A stretch of 64,000 nucleotides of DNA from PALSA-129 sp050014595 (GTDB taxonomy: Bacteria; Acidobacteriota; Terriglobia; Bryobacterales; Bryobacteraceae): NCBI GenBank assembly GCA_050014595.1, contig JBEKDA010000002.1, positions 140,875 through 204,874 of the forward strand, in the 5' to 3' direction. Shown piece by piece: positions 53,153 through 62,240 of the stretch. A program made the translations under genes and the position numbers. Under the pieces are notes generated by a model. The model was not told the DNA's origin, did no database searches, and saw nothing but the letters and a program-made list of their open reading frames with translations. How positions within the stretch are numbered: the first letter of the stretch is position 1; each line of letters starts with the position of its first letter.

Positions 53153-54541
53153 TCAGACGGCTTTGCGTTTGCGCTCGTAAGCGGTGAACTGGCGGCGATA
53201 CTTCTCGAAGCCCTGGCGGCCCATCAGGCCGTAGGTGAATTTCTTGCCGAGCTCGACGCCTTCCTGGTCGAATGCGTTGATATCGAGCAGTTCGCCCATG
53301 AAGGCCGTTTGGAACTCCATCATTTGCAGGAACGCGCCGAGGTGGGTCTCATCCAGGCGGTCGAGCGTCACGGTGCAGTTGGGGCGGCCACACTCCACCA
53401 TGGCGGCGGCGGTCGAGCGGCGCTCGGCGTCGATCAGCTTGGCCAGCGACTGGCCGGCCAGCGCGTCGAAAGCCGGCTGGCCGAAGCGGCGGCGCGGAAT
53501 CCTGCCGGTAGAAGAAAACTTGTTGATGGCCCAGAAGGTGAAGACCTTGTCGTTGGGGCCTTCGATATACAACTGCACCTGGGAATGCTGATCGGTGGTG
53601 CCGAGCGCGGCGACGGGTGTCTGGCCGGTGTGAACCATGGCGCCGGCGCGGTTATGCGCTTTGCCAAGCGATTCCGCCCAAAGTTGGCGGAACCAGAAGG
53701 CCGTGCCCCAGAGGTGATTGGAGTAGGGGAAGGCCACCTGGATTGGCTTGCCGCGGCGCGTCCAGATGAGCCAGTGGCACAGGGCCGCGCGGAGCGCGAT
53801 ATTCTCCGCGAGGTCGGGCTGCCAGCAGAGATGGGTCATCGCGGCGGCGCCGCGCGTGAGCCGGGCGATATCGATACCGATCAGAGCGGCGGGAACCAGC
53901 CCCACGGGCGATAGCACGCTGAAGCGGCCGCCGACGTTTTCGGGGATGGCGAAGGTGCGGTAGCGCTGCGATTGCGCGAGCGAGAACAGATCGCCCTTGC
54001 CTTGGGTGGTGACGGCGACGATGCGGCCGGCGGCCTTCCGGCCTAGAGATTGTTCCAGCCAGTCGTGGACAATCAGGAAGGTCGCGACGGTCTCGGCCGT
54101 GCCTCCGGACTTGGCGATGACCACCACCAGGGTGCGGCGCGGATCCATGGAATCGAGAGCTGCCTGGGTGAAGGAAGGGTCGACGTTGTCCAGAATGACG
54201 AGGCGCGGGTGCTCGGGCGAAAAGGCGCCTTGCACGGGGTGCGGGCCACGGATACCGCAATCGAGGGCCCAGGCGCCGAGCGCGCTGCCACCGATGCCGA
54301 TGACGCAAACGGTGTCGTAGCTGCCGCGGACTTCGGAGACGAAGTTCCGGATGGTCTCGACAACCTTCGCCTGGAACGGCAGGTGGGCGAAACCGTAGAG
54401 GCCCTGCTCGCTTTGCCTGCGGAAGGATTTGAGGGCCTTGAGAGCCTTCGAACCGGCGCGGGCGATTGCGGCGCGTGTGACGCCGTTTTGGTTGCCGACC
54501 ACCTCAGCCAGCAGGTTCTTCTCGTCGAACTGGATGTGCAT
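53153..54541 (-). CDS. pgi: Glucose-6-phosphate isomerase
   Basis: A 462-residue enzyme interconverting glucose 6-phosphate and fructose 6-phosphate in the cytoplasm. The sugar-isomerase phosphate loops are clear: 'GIGGSALGAWAL' (about 82-93) and 'IAKSGGTAETV' (about 142-152); the catalytic region follows at 'HTGQTPVAALGTTDQHSQVQ' and the late 'NAFDQEGVELGK'. Length is typical of the shorter bacterial form. It is followed 9 nt downstream on the right by the RDD protein gene on the same strand, which precedes it in transcription. Confidence 0.93.
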   Translation of the reverse strand: MHIQFDEKNLLAEVVGNQNGVTRAAIARAGSKALKALKSFRRQSEQGLYGFAHLPFQAKVVETIRNFVSEVRGSYDTVCVIGIGGSALGAWALDCGIRGPHPVQGAFSPEHPRLVILDNVDPSFTQAALDSMDPRRTLVVVIAKSGGTAETVATFLIVHDWLEQSLGRKAAGRIVAVTTQGKGDLFSLAQSQRYRTFAIPENVGGRFSVLSPVGLVPAALIGIDIARLTRGAAAMTHLCWQPDLAENIALRAALCHWLIWTRRGKPIQVAFPYSNHLWGTAFWFRQLWAESLGKAHNRAGAMVHTGQTPVAALGTTDQHSQVQLYIEGPNDKVFTFWAINKFSSTGRIPRRRFGQPAFDALAGQSLAKLIDAERRSTAAAMVECGRPNCTVTLDRLDETHLGAFLQMMEFQTAFMGELLDINAFDQEGVELGKKFTYGLMGRQGFEKYRRQFTAYERKRKAV

Positions 54542-54550
54542 GAACTGATT

Positions 54551-55450
54551 CTAGCGCCGCTGGAAGATGCGCGATTCCATCTCGTAAGGGGTAGGGAAGG
54601 TGCGGGAAATGTGGTCCTGCCAGGCGAGGCTTTCTTCATCGGCCAGCGACCAGAGAAGGCCGAGGCCGGTGCAGCGGCTCAGGCAGGCGCCGGCAAAACG
54701 CATGATGCGGTGGCGGCCTTCCGGCGGGAAGCCGTCGAAGGTGATCAGGCGCAATTGCGTCCAGCGCATGCCGGCGGTTTCCGTGCCGGCGACGGTCCAA
54801 TAGACTCCGTAGGTAAAGCCCACCAGCAGGAAAGCCGCGCCAAAGAGGGGCAGGGTGCTCCTGGTGATGGCGAATTCCCCTCCGCACAGATGGAAGATGA
54901 GCAGGAAGAGGCCATAGGCAATCAGGACCAGGGTCCAATCGATGGCCGCCGCCACGGCGCGATGCGCGGTGCTGGCCACTGGGGCCTCGCAATAGATGAC
55001 CGCTTCCACGGTGGTGCTGAGAGTGCGCGGTTTGGGCGGAGCGTTCGGAAGAAAGTCGAGCTTGCCTTGCCCTTCGGCTACGCGCGCGGCGCGGTGCGGC
55101 GCCAGTTTGGCTGGGGTAGCGGCGGTTGCGGGCCGGGGACGCGGAGCCGGTTTCGGGGTGCCGGCGGGCCGGACCACGGGCGGCGCCGCGAAAGACGCGA
55201 TCGGGATGACATTGGCGGGGGGCCGTTCGGGGAAGAGCGAGCCTTGAATGGCGCGGGCCATATCCAGCGGCATCGGGGGGGCGAGGGGAGCCGCTACCGC
55301 AACTGCCACGGGCCGCGCCTTCGTGGCCAGTGCACCGCTGGTGCGGTGCATTGTAAGTCCGCCGTTCAGCGTGTCGCCCGGACGGCGCCCACACCGCCGG
55401 CAACGGTGCTCCGTCTCACTGTTCCGCGAACCGCAATAGCTACAAGTCAT
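54551..55450 (-). CDS. Zinc-ribbon and RDD-domain membrane protein
   Basis: A 299-residue protein. It starts with a zinc ribbon (CSYCGS...CRRCG, residues 3-21), has a long proline/alanine-rich linker (about 70-150), and ends with an RDD domain of three hydrophobic segments ('AAAIDWTLVLIAYGLFLLIF', 'LFGAAFLLVGFTYGVYW') and 'GMRWTQLRLIT'. RDD proteins are of uncertain role, some being ion exchangers. It is probably co-transcribed with pgi and is divergent from lptD, whose start is only 22 nt away. Confidence 0.8.
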   Translation of the reverse strand: MTCSYCGSRNSETEHRCRRCGRRPGDTLNGGLTMHRTSGALATKARPVAVAVAAPLAPPMPLDMARAIQGSLFPERPPANVIPIASFAAPPVVRPAGTPKPAPRPRPATAATPAKLAPHRAARVAEGQGKLDFLPNAPPKPRTLSTTVEAVIYCEAPVASTAHRAVAAAIDWTLVLIAYGLFLLIFHLCGGEFAITRSTLPLFGAAFLLVGFTYGVYWTVAGTETAGMRWTQLRLITFDGFPPEGRHRIMRFAGACLSRCTGLGLLWSLADEESLAWQDHISRTFPTPYEMESRIFQRR

Positions 55451-55472
55451 GGAAATATGCTAACTTTGGCTG

Positions 55473-57971
55473 TTGAAGCCCTTCCGAATCAGCTCTCTCA
55501 TTGTTATTAGCACATCAGTACCAGTTTCTCAAGACAATTCTTCACGTATTACGTGTATTTTTCTGCTTACGGGATTGGGAGCGCTGGTTTTAGCTGGAGG
55601 GGCGGCCGCCCAGGAGCCGCCTAGTACTAAACCGCCCGCTTTGGCGGTGGACGAGATCCAGCGGCCCGACGGGAAGAAAGAGATCAAGCCGAGCAACCCT
55701 CCGATTCCGACGGGTTATTGGAATTTTCACCTGGAATGCGGTTTGAGTCCGGACTGTACCCACGATTCCCAGGGCAGAATTCATAAGCTGCACGGCCATC
55801 CCGCCGTGGTGGAAGATTCGCGGATGCTGTTCAGCGCGGAGTACATCGAATTCGACGAAGATGCCCAGGAGATGCACGCCAAGGGTGGCGTCTATTACCA
55901 CAGCTTCGAGAAAAACGAGAAGATCTGGTGCGACGAAATGTGGTACCACACCGAGCGCGGCAACGAGCACGGCAAGTTTGTCAACGTGGTGGGCGAAACG
56001 CAGCCGCGCATCATCACCAAGCCGGGAATTCTGACGTCCCACGAGCCGTTTCACTTCGAGGGAGAATGGGCGGAGCGCCTGGGGGCGAAATACATCCTGT
56101 ACAAAGGATGGGTCACCGATTGCACGATGCCGGATCCGTGGTGGCGAATGACAGGCCCGAAGTTCGACATCATTCCGCACGTGCGGGCGATCGCGCACGG
56201 CAGCACATTCCGGCTGCGCGGGATCCCGTTGTTCTATTTCCCCTGGTTCTATCGCCCGCTGGAGCGCGAGCCGCGAAAGAGCGGATTTCTGCTTCCCGAG
56301 CCGGGACACAGCTCGGTGCGGGGCTTTACGCTGGCGATGGGATATTTCTGGGCCATCAACCGCAGTTACGACGTGACGTACCGGGCGGAAGGCTTTACGT
56401 CCGGCTCAATAACGCATCATGCCGAATTCCGCGGGAAACCCAAAGAGGGCACGGATTTCGATATGATTTTCTTCGGGGCGCAGGATCACTCTACGACCCC
56501 CGGCGCGCAGACCTACAGCGGCTTCAGCCTGACCATGGTGGGCCATTCCGACCTGGGGAACGGCTGGACCGCGCGCGGTAACCTCAATTACATCTCGTCG
56601 TTTCGATTCCAGCAGGACTGGACGCAGTCGTTCAACGAAGCCGTCGGCTCGGAAATTCATTCGACGGGATTCATCGACAAGAACTGGTCCACCTTCACGC
56701 TGGATACGGTGGCGTCGCGCACGCAGAATTTTCAGACCAGCGAGATCGCCGTTACCGATCCGACGACCAACCAGGTGAGTTACGTGGCCGATGCGGTGAC
56801 CATCCGCAAACTGCCGGAGGTGCAGTTCAGCAGCAGGGACCACGACATTGTGACCGTGGACGGGCTGCCGCTGTGGTTTTCCTTCGAGTCGTCGTCAGGC
56901 CTGCTGTTTCGCTCCGAGCCATTCTTCGACGCCAACAATAACCTGATCGACCGCTTCCAAACCAGCGCCTATACCAATCGCAGCCGCCTCGCGCCGCATC
57001 TGACCACCGCGTTTCATCTGGGGGACTTCCACCTGGTCCCCAGCGTGGGTTTCGAAGAGACGATCTACTCGGAATCGCAGGAGCCGTACCTCGATCACTA
57101 TCGCGCGGTGGGCACCGACATCGTGCGCAGCGCGCGTGATTTCTCGCTGGACCTGGTTTTTCCGACGCTCGAGCGGGTGTACAAGGGGAAGTCGTTTCTC
57201 GGCGACAAACTGAAGCACGTGATCGAACCGCGGGCCACGTACCGGTATGTCACGGGGATCGGCACCGAGTTCAACCGCTTCATCCGCTTCGATGAGAACG
57301 ACCTTCAATCGAATACCAACGAGGTGGAGATTGCGCTGGCCAACCGTTTCTATGCGAAAAAGGGCAATACGGTGCGGGAAGTTTTTACCTGGGAAGTGGC
57401 GCAAAAGCGGTATTTCGATCCGACGTTCGGCGGCGCCCTGGTCTCCGGGCAGCGCAACGTATTCGAGAGCACCGCGGATTTAACCGGCTACGCCTTCCTG
57501 GTGGGGCCACGCAGCACGTCGCCGGTGGTTTCCACATTTCGCGCCAGCCCGATCAACGGCCTCAATATACAGTGGCAGACGGATTACGATCCGCGCGTGC
57601 GCGCCATCGTAAACAGCACAATGTCGGTGGACTACCGTTGGAAGAAATACGTGATTTCGGGCGGCAACAACGAAGTGCATAACAACCCGCTGCTGACTCC
57701 TTACGCCAACCAGTTCCGCGGGCGGGTGGGATATGGCGACACCAATCACCGCGGGTGGAACGCGGCCGTCGACTTCATTTACGACTATCGCCAGCAAGTG
57801 CTGCTCTACACCACGACGCAGGTGACCTACAACACAGATTGTTGCGGTCTGAGCGTGCAGTACCGGCGGTACAACGTGGGGATTCGCGATGAAACCCTGG
57901 AGTACTTCTCCTTTTCGATCGCCAACATTGGAAACTTCGGGAACTTGAAGAAGCAGGACCGGCTGTTCTAG
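55473..57971 (+). CDS. lptD: LPS-assembly outer-membrane protein LptD
   Basis: An 832-residue frame. After an export signal ('FLLTGLGALVLAGGAAAQE') comes the OstA/LptA-like domain ('AEYIEFDEDAQEMHAKGGVY') and then the large LptD barrel ('IPLFYFPWFYRPLEREPRKS', 'VEIALANRFYAKKGNTVREV'), ending in 'LKKQDRLF'. It inserts lipopolysaccharide into the outer leaflet with LptE. The start is uncertain: the frame begins with a TTG at 55473 without a good ribosome site, and the signal peptide core only begins about 30 codons later. Confidence 0.88.
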   Translation: MKPFRISSLIVISTSVPVSQDNSSRITCIFLLTGLGALVLAGGAAAQEPPSTKPPALAVDEIQRPDGKKEIKPSNPPIPTGYWNFHLECGLSPDCTHDSQGRIHKLHGHPAVVEDSRMLFSAEYIEFDEDAQEMHAKGGVYYHSFEKNEKIWCDEMWYHTERGNEHGKFVNVVGETQPRIITKPGILTSHEPFHFEGEWAERLGAKYILYKGWVTDCTMPDPWWRMTGPKFDIIPHVRAIAHGSTFRLRGIPLFYFPWFYRPLEREPRKSGFLLPEPGHSSVRGFTLAMGYFWAINRSYDVTYRAEGFTSGSITHHAEFRGKPKEGTDFDMIFFGAQDHSTTPGAQTYSGFSLTMVGHSDLGNGWTARGNLNYISSFRFQQDWTQSFNEAVGSEIHSTGFIDKNWSTFTLDTVASRTQNFQTSEIAVTDPTTNQVSYVADAVTIRKLPEVQFSSRDHDIVTVDGLPLWFSFESSSGLLFRSEPFFDANNNLIDRFQTSAYTNRSRLAPHLTTAFHLGDFHLVPSVGFEETIYSESQEPYLDHYRAVGTDIVRSARDFSLDLVFPTLERVYKGKSFLGDKLKHVIEPRATYRYVTGIGTEFNRFIRFDENDLQSNTNEVEIALANRFYAKKGNTVREVFTWEVAQKRYFDPTFGGALVSGQRNVFESTADLTGYAFLVGPRSTSPVVSTFRASPINGLNIQWQTDYDPRVRAIVNSTMSVDYRWKKYVISGGNNEVHNNPLLTPYANQFRGRVGYGDTNHRGWNAAVDFIYDYRQQVLLYTTTQVTYNTDCCGLSVQYRRYNVGIRDETLEYFSFSIANIGNFGNLKKQDRLF

Positions 57972-58015
57972 CCACGTTGGCCCGCTGATGTTGTCCTTTT
58001 CCGGGGAACCACTCC

Positions 58016-58032
58016 CTCACGGTCGTGGCTCG
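58016..58032 (+). repeat. 17-nt dispersed motif, copy 2
   Basis: Identical to 34580-34596; 45 nt past the lptD stop. Confidence 0.4.
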
Positions 58033-58081
58033 GATCAAAGCGCGGCGCTGAAACGGCGTAAAAGCGGGACAAAAAAGTTAT

Positions 58082-58200
58082 GGCCCCGAGCTGGGTATCT
58101 CGGGGCCTGCACTCAGAGAGTGGCGGTGGGAGGGGACTCACCGCCAGGATGCTGTCTGTGTTGATTAAAGATTATCAGTTTAGGATCTGTTTGTCTACTA
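58082..58200 (+). ncRNA. Candidate structured RNA element, copy 1
   Basis: Hairpin A is GGCCCCGAG...CTCGGGGCC (58082-58107). Then comes TGCACTCAGAG, then hairpin B with stem GGCGGTG/CACCGCC (58122-58128 and 58139-58145) and loop GGAGGGGACT, then AGGATGCTGTCTGTGTTG and an A/T-rich tail. A second copy follows at 58300. No coding frame is conserved between copies. Function unknown; it could be a 3' element of lptD or a leader of the PilZ gene. Confidence 0.5.
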
Positions 58201-58299
58201 CTTTTTGCCATTTTTGCCAAATATTTTTATATACTGAAACTAAAGCAGTTAACTCGCGGCTTCGGGGTCCGGGGGCATGCAGGCGGGGCCAAATGAAAA

Positions 58300-58425
58300 G
58301 GCCCCGAGCGGGGTAGCTCGGGGCCTGCACTCAGAGGGGTTGGCGGCGGGAGGGGACTCGCCGCCAGGATGCTGTCTGTGTTGTTTTCAGATTAGCAGTT
58401 TCAGACCTGAATGTCTATAATTATT
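58300..58425 (+). ncRNA. Candidate structured RNA element, copy 2
   Basis: Same order as copy 1: hairpin A extended by one pair (GGCCCCGAGC/GCTCGGGGCC, 58300-58325), TGCACTCAGAG, hairpin B GGCGGCG/CGCCGCC (58342-58348, 58359-58365) with the identical loop GGAGGGGACT. The T-A pair of copy 1 is a C-G pair here, a compensatory change. Loop and linkers are the conserved parts. Confidence 0.5.
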
Positions 58426-58650
58426 TACGTTTTTCGCAAATCTTTTTTTCGGTTGGCGGCCGCCCAGGATTTGGAACCCTACAGCCGCGTCAGATTAGCC
58501 GGGTCCAGTTCGTGTAACTTATTCGTAATCAATGCCTTTTAAGGCCATGGCGGGTTCGCGGCCGGAACCCCGTTAACGCCCCCCAAATAACCAAAGACAT
58601 ATTGAGCCTGCGGCCTGCCCACGGTAATCTGCCAGAGAAGGCGGTATCCC

Positions 58651-59058
58651 GTGATCGAGACCCAACCAGAGGACAAAACCGGAAGCAGATTCGTTGAACG
58701 CGAACGGCGCACGAAACAGCGTTTCCTGATCGAGCAGGAGGTCCGCTACAAGATGCTCTACGGTCAGCGCATCGCCGAGACGGGCGCCGGCAAGACCCTG
58801 AATATATCGAGCGGCGGCGTGTGGTTCACCACCGAGAACATGCTGACTGGCGGTATGCCCGTGGAATTGTCGATGAACTGGCCGGTTCTGTTGAACGATT
58901 CCTGCCCGATGAAACTGATGATCTACGGCTGCGTGGTGCGCAGCAACGAACGGGGCGCCGCCGTGGCGATCGAGCGCTACGAATTCCGTACACAGGGTTC
59001 GCGCGCGTTCCAGCAGCCGGGCATTCCGGCGCCGGTGGAACTGCGGCTGCCCTCTTAG
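58651..59058 (+). CDS. PilZ-domain protein
   Basis: A 135-residue protein of the PilZ type: basic start 'ERERRTKQRFLIEQEVRYKM', then 'TLNISSGGVWFTTENML' and 'GCVVRSNERGAAVAIERYEF'. PilZ domains bind cyclic di-GMP through an RxxxR and a D/NxSxxG motif; here NISSGG matches the second. It may link cyclic di-GMP to motility or surface behaviour. The start is a GTG; an intrinsic terminator follows at 59095. Confidence 0.82.
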   Translation: MIETQPEDKTGSRFVERERRTKQRFLIEQEVRYKMLYGQRIAETGAGKTLNISSGGVWFTTENMLTGGMPVELSMNWPVLLNDSCPMKLMIYGCVVRSNERGAAVAIERYEFRTQGSRAFQQPGIPAPVELRLPS

Positions 59059-59094
59059 ATTTCTCTCGCGAGTCCCTTGCCGAACCATCGAACC

Positions 59095-59126
59095 AGCGCC
59101 GGAGCCCAACTCCGGCGCTTTTTTTT
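59095..59126 (+). terminator. Intrinsic terminator of the PilZ gene
   Basis: AGCGCCGGAG-CCCAA-CTCCGGCGCT followed by a run of eight T. Perfect 10-bp stem; the best terminator in the window. Confidence 0.92.
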
Positions 59127-59167
59127 GCTGCCTGGCCGTGGCATTCCAATTGCTCGTCCATGGCAGA

Positions 59168-59317
59168 ATGCTTTGGGTCGTTTCCATGATTCTGGCGATT
59201 TTCTGGCTGGCCGCATTGGTCACCACCGGGACGCTGGGCGGCTTTATTCACATTCTCCTGGTGCTTTCGCTGGCGATCCTGCTGATCCAACTCACCATGG
59301 GCCGGCGGGCAGTCTGA
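59168..59317 (+). CDS. Small membrane protein, lmo0937 family
   Basis: A 49-residue protein of two membrane segments ('ILAIFWLAALVTTGTLGGFI' and 'HILLVLSLAILLIQL') ending 'TMGRRAV'. It matches the pattern of the lmo0937/DUF5670 family, often linked to envelope stress. Role unknown. No strong ribosome site; it lies just after the terminator. Confidence 0.65.
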   Translation: MLWVVSMILAIFWLAALVTTGTLGGFIHILLVLSLAILLIQLTMGRRAV

Positions 59318-59336
59318 CGCATCGATGCCGCGCCGT

Positions 59337-59528
59337 CTAGATGCCGCGCAGGACTCGGGCGGGTAGGGTGAGCAGCGTCCAGACCAGTTCGAGGACGCCT
59401 TCCACGGCGATCCCCACCAGGCGGAACGGGAGCAGGATCAGCCATACGATGGGGTAGAGAACCAGCGCCAACAGGGCGAGTGGCCAGCAGAAGAACAGCA
59501 GAATGCACCAGAGCAGAAACTTCACCAT
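59337..59528 (-). CDS. Small hydrophobic membrane protein
   Basis: A 63-residue protein that is mostly membrane-embedded: 'FLLWCILLFFCWPLALLALV' then 'LYPIVWLILLPFRLVGI' and an amphipathic end. GGAG lies upstream of the ATG at 59528. Function unknown. Confidence 0.65.
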   Translation of the reverse strand: MVKFLLWCILLFFCWPLALLALVLYPIVWLILLPFRLVGIAVEGVLELVWTLLTLPARVLRGI

Positions 59529-59607
59529 GCCAGATCTCCGTTCACCATCCTAATACGAACAAACGCAAGCAATTGTTCCAGTCTGCTACGATAACAATTC
59601 TCGCCCT

Positions 59608-60780
59608 ATGTTGCGTTTCGAAACCGCCGGAGAGTCCCATGGCGAGTGCCTGGTAGCGATGCTCACCGGTCTGCCGGCCGGCGTGCCGATATCGCTCGAT
59701 GCGGTCAACCGGGAGTTGTGGCGGCGCCAGCAGGGCTACGGCCGCGGTGGCCGCATGAAGATCGAGACCGACCGGGCGGAAATCGTCGCCGGGGTGCGCC
59801 ATTCGCATACCATCGGCTCGCCGGTAGCCATCGTCATCCGCAATGCCGACTGGCAGAACTGGACGGAAGCCCTTGCGGTGGAAGATATCGAGGGCGGCGA
59901 AGACCAGCGCAAGCCGGTCACCCGGCCGCGGCCGGGTCATGCCGACCTGGCGGGCGCGATCAAGTACAATTTTCACGACGCCCGGTATATTTTGGAGCGC
60001 GCCAGCGCCCGGGAGACCGCCGCGCGGGTGGCCGCGGGCGCGCTGGCCAAGCTCCTGCTGGGGGAATTCGGCATCCAGGTCCTCAGCCATGTCATCGCGG
60101 TGGGGGACGTGCGGCTGGAGCGCCCGGTGGGGTGGGAGGAAATCGTGGCCCTCAGCCGGAAGGAACAAGTGCTGTTGGGCTGCGCCGATCCCGAGGTGGA
60201 AGCGCGCATGAAAGAAGTGGTCGACGAAGCCTACCGGACCGGCGACACGGTGGGCGGCGTTTTTGAAGTGGTGGCGCACGGCGTTCCTCCGGGGCTCGGC
60301 TCGCATATCACGTGGGATTCGCGTTTGGACGGCCGTTTGGCCCAGGCGATTGTTTCCATGCAGGCTGTCAAAGGAGTGGAAATCGGATTCGCGGCGCAGG
60401 GCGCGGCCAGCTTCGGTTCCAAGGTTCAGGACACCATCCACTACGATCGCGAGGGCCGGCGATTCACGCGTGGCGCCAATCGCGCCGGCGGGCTGGAAGG
60501 CGGCATTACCAACGGCCAGGACCTGCTGGTGCGGGGGCTGCTGAAGCCGATCTCCACGCTGCGGCGGCCGCTCGAATCGGTCGATCTGGCAACCCGCGAG
60601 CCGGCGCTCGCGGCCTACGAGCGCTCGGATGTCGCGGTGGTTCCCGCGGCAGGGGTCATCGGCGAGGCCATGGTGGCCCTGGTTCTGACCCAGGCATTTC
60701 TCGAAAAATTCGGCGGCGATTCGCTTGACGAGACACGTCGCAACCACGACGCTTACCTGGAACAGGTGAAAAACTTCTGA
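59608..60780 (+). CDS. aroC: Chorismate synthase
   Basis: A 390-residue enzyme that makes chorismate from EPSP in the last shared step of aromatic amino-acid synthesis, using reduced FMN. Signature stretches: 'FETAGESHGECLVAMLTGLP' at the start, 'GRGGRMKIETDRAEIVAGVR', 'RPGHADLAGAIKYNFHDARY' and 'ARETAARVAAGALAKLLLGE'. First gene of a compact run aroC-def-fmt-argJ, 7 nt before def. Confidence 0.96.
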   Translation: MLRFETAGESHGECLVAMLTGLPAGVPISLDAVNRELWRRQQGYGRGGRMKIETDRAEIVAGVRHSHTIGSPVAIVIRNADWQNWTEALAVEDIEGGEDQRKPVTRPRPGHADLAGAIKYNFHDARYILERASARETAARVAAGALAKLLLGEFGIQVLSHVIAVGDVRLERPVGWEEIVALSRKEQVLLGCADPEVEARMKEVVDEAYRTGDTVGGVFEVVAHGVPPGLGSHITWDSRLDGRLAQAIVSMQAVKGVEIGFAAQGAASFGSKVQDTIHYDREGRRFTRGANRAGGLEGGITNGQDLLVRGLLKPISTLRRPLESVDLATREPALAAYERSDVAVVPAAGVIGEAMVALVLTQAFLEKFGGDSLDETRRNHDAYLEQVKNF

Positions 60781-60787
60781 CTGCCCT

Positions 60788-61303
60788 ATGATCTATCCCA
60801 TTGTGAAATACGGCGACCCGGTCCTCGAACACGAAGCCGATGCGGTAACCGAGTTCGACACTCCGGAGCTGCACAAATTCCTCGAGGACATGTTCGAATC
60901 CATGTACGCCGCCAAAGGTGTGGGGCTGGCCGCGCCGCAGATTGGCATCGGCAGGAAAATCGCCATCATCGACGTCTCCAATGGCGAGAACCCGGCCGAC
61001 AAAATCGTGCTCATCAATCCCAACATCGTGCACGTCGAGGGCAAGCAGGTGGGCGAAGAGGGTTGCCTTTCGATCCCCGGCTTCCGCGAGCAGGTACGGC
61101 GCGGCAGGCTGGTCACGGCGCGCGCCCAAAACGCCAAGGGTGAAGCGTTCGAGATCACCGGCGAGGACCTGCTGGCGCGCGCTTTGCTGCACGAGACCGA
61201 GCACCTGCAGGGGCGTCTCTACATCACCCATATCAGCGCGCTCAAACGGGACCTCATCAAGCGAAAGATCAAGAAGAAGCAGCGCGCGGGCGAATGGGAG
61301 TGA
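60788..61303 (+). CDS. def: Peptide deformylase
   Basis: A 171-residue metalloenzyme that removes the formyl group from new proteins. All three motifs are present: 'GVGLAAPQIG' (about 43-52), 'EEGCLSIPG' with the metal Cys, and 'HETEHLQG' with both metal histidines; the usual Asp of the HExDH motif is Glu here. Paired with fmt as in many bacteria, so that the formyl group is added and removed by neighbouring gene products. Confidence 0.96.
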   Translation: MIYPIVKYGDPVLEHEADAVTEFDTPELHKFLEDMFESMYAAKGVGLAAPQIGIGRKIAIIDVSNGENPADKIVLINPNIVHVEGKQVGEEGCLSIPGFREQVRRGRLVTARAQNAKGEAFEITGEDLLARALLHETEHLQGRLYITHISALKRDLIKRKIKKKQRAGEWE

Positions 61304-61308
61304 GGCGG

Positions 61309-62238
61309 ATGCGCCTGGTCTTTCTCGGAACGCCGGCTTTCGGGGTTCCTACGCTCGAGCGCGTGGTGGAAGCCGGCCACGAAGTTCTGGCGGTGGTGAC
61401 GCAACCCGACCGGCCGCGCGGCCGCGGCCAGAGCCCCGCTCCACCGCCCATGAAGCAGGCCGCACTCCGCCTGGGTCTGCCGGTTTTCCAACCGGAACGT
61501 GTGCGGCGGCCGGAAGCCGTCGAGTTCCTGCGGGGGCTTTCCGCCGAGGCCATGGTGGTGGTCGGCTACGGCCAGATCATTCCGCAAGCCGTCATCGATC
61601 TGGTTCCGCTGGGCATCATCAACGTTCACGGATCGCTGCTGCCGCGCTACCGCGGGGCCGGTCCCATCCAGTGGGCGATACTCAACGGCGAGACGCGCAC
61701 CGGAGTCACCACCATGCGGATCGATGCCGGTCTGGACACGGGCGACATGCTGCTCAAAGCCGAAACCGAAATCGGAGCCGACGAGAACGCGATCGAACTG
61801 GGCGGGCGGCTGGCGGTCATGGGAGCTCGCCTGTTGGTGAGAACGCTGGCGGGCCTCTCGACCGGAACCATCGTTCCCGAGAAGCAAGATGCGGCGCAGG
61901 CGACCTGGGCGCCGCTGCTGAGGAAGCAAGACGGGCTGATCGATTGGACGCGCGACGCGGCGGCGATCCACAACCAGGTGCGGGGTTTGCAGCCCTGGCC
62001 GGGTGCGTACACCACGTTCCGCGGGCAGTCCTTGCATGTCTGGAAGTCACGCCTGGGGCCTGCCACTCCGCCGTCCCGCCCGGGGACGACTCACAGGATC
62101 GCGAATCGGCTGGTGGTGGCCTGCGGCAGCGGTTCGCTTGAGTTGCTCGACGTGCAGATGGAAGGGCGCAAGCGGCTGTCGGTCACTGATTTCGCGAATG
62201 GCCAGCGCTTGGCCGACAATGAGGTTTTGGGAGGGTAA
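61309..62238 (+). CDS. fmt: Methionyl-tRNA formyltransferase
   Basis: A 309-residue enzyme that formylates initiator Met-tRNA using 10-formyl-THF. 'MRLVFLGTPAFGVPTLERVV' opens the Rossmann-like domain, 'NVHGSLLPRYRGAGPIQWAI' holds the catalytic Asn and His, and the C-terminal OB-like part follows 'QDGLIDWTRDAAAIHNQVRG'. I chose the ATG at 61309 with GAGG just upstream, rather than the in-frame GTG at 61294 that overlaps def. Confidence 0.96.
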   Translation: MRLVFLGTPAFGVPTLERVVEAGHEVLAVVTQPDRPRGRGQSPAPPPMKQAALRLGLPVFQPERVRRPEAVEFLRGLSAEAMVVVGYGQIIPQAVIDLVPLGIINVHGSLLPRYRGAGPIQWAILNGETRTGVTTMRIDAGLDTGDMLLKAETEIGADENAIELGGRLAVMGARLLVRTLAGLSTGTIVPEKQDAAQATWAPLLRKQDGLIDWTRDAAAIHNQVRGLQPWPGAYTTFRGQSLHVWKSRLGPATPPSRPGTTHRIANRLVVACGSGSLELLDVQMEGRKRLSVTDFANGQRLADNEVLGG

Positions 62239-62240
62239 CG

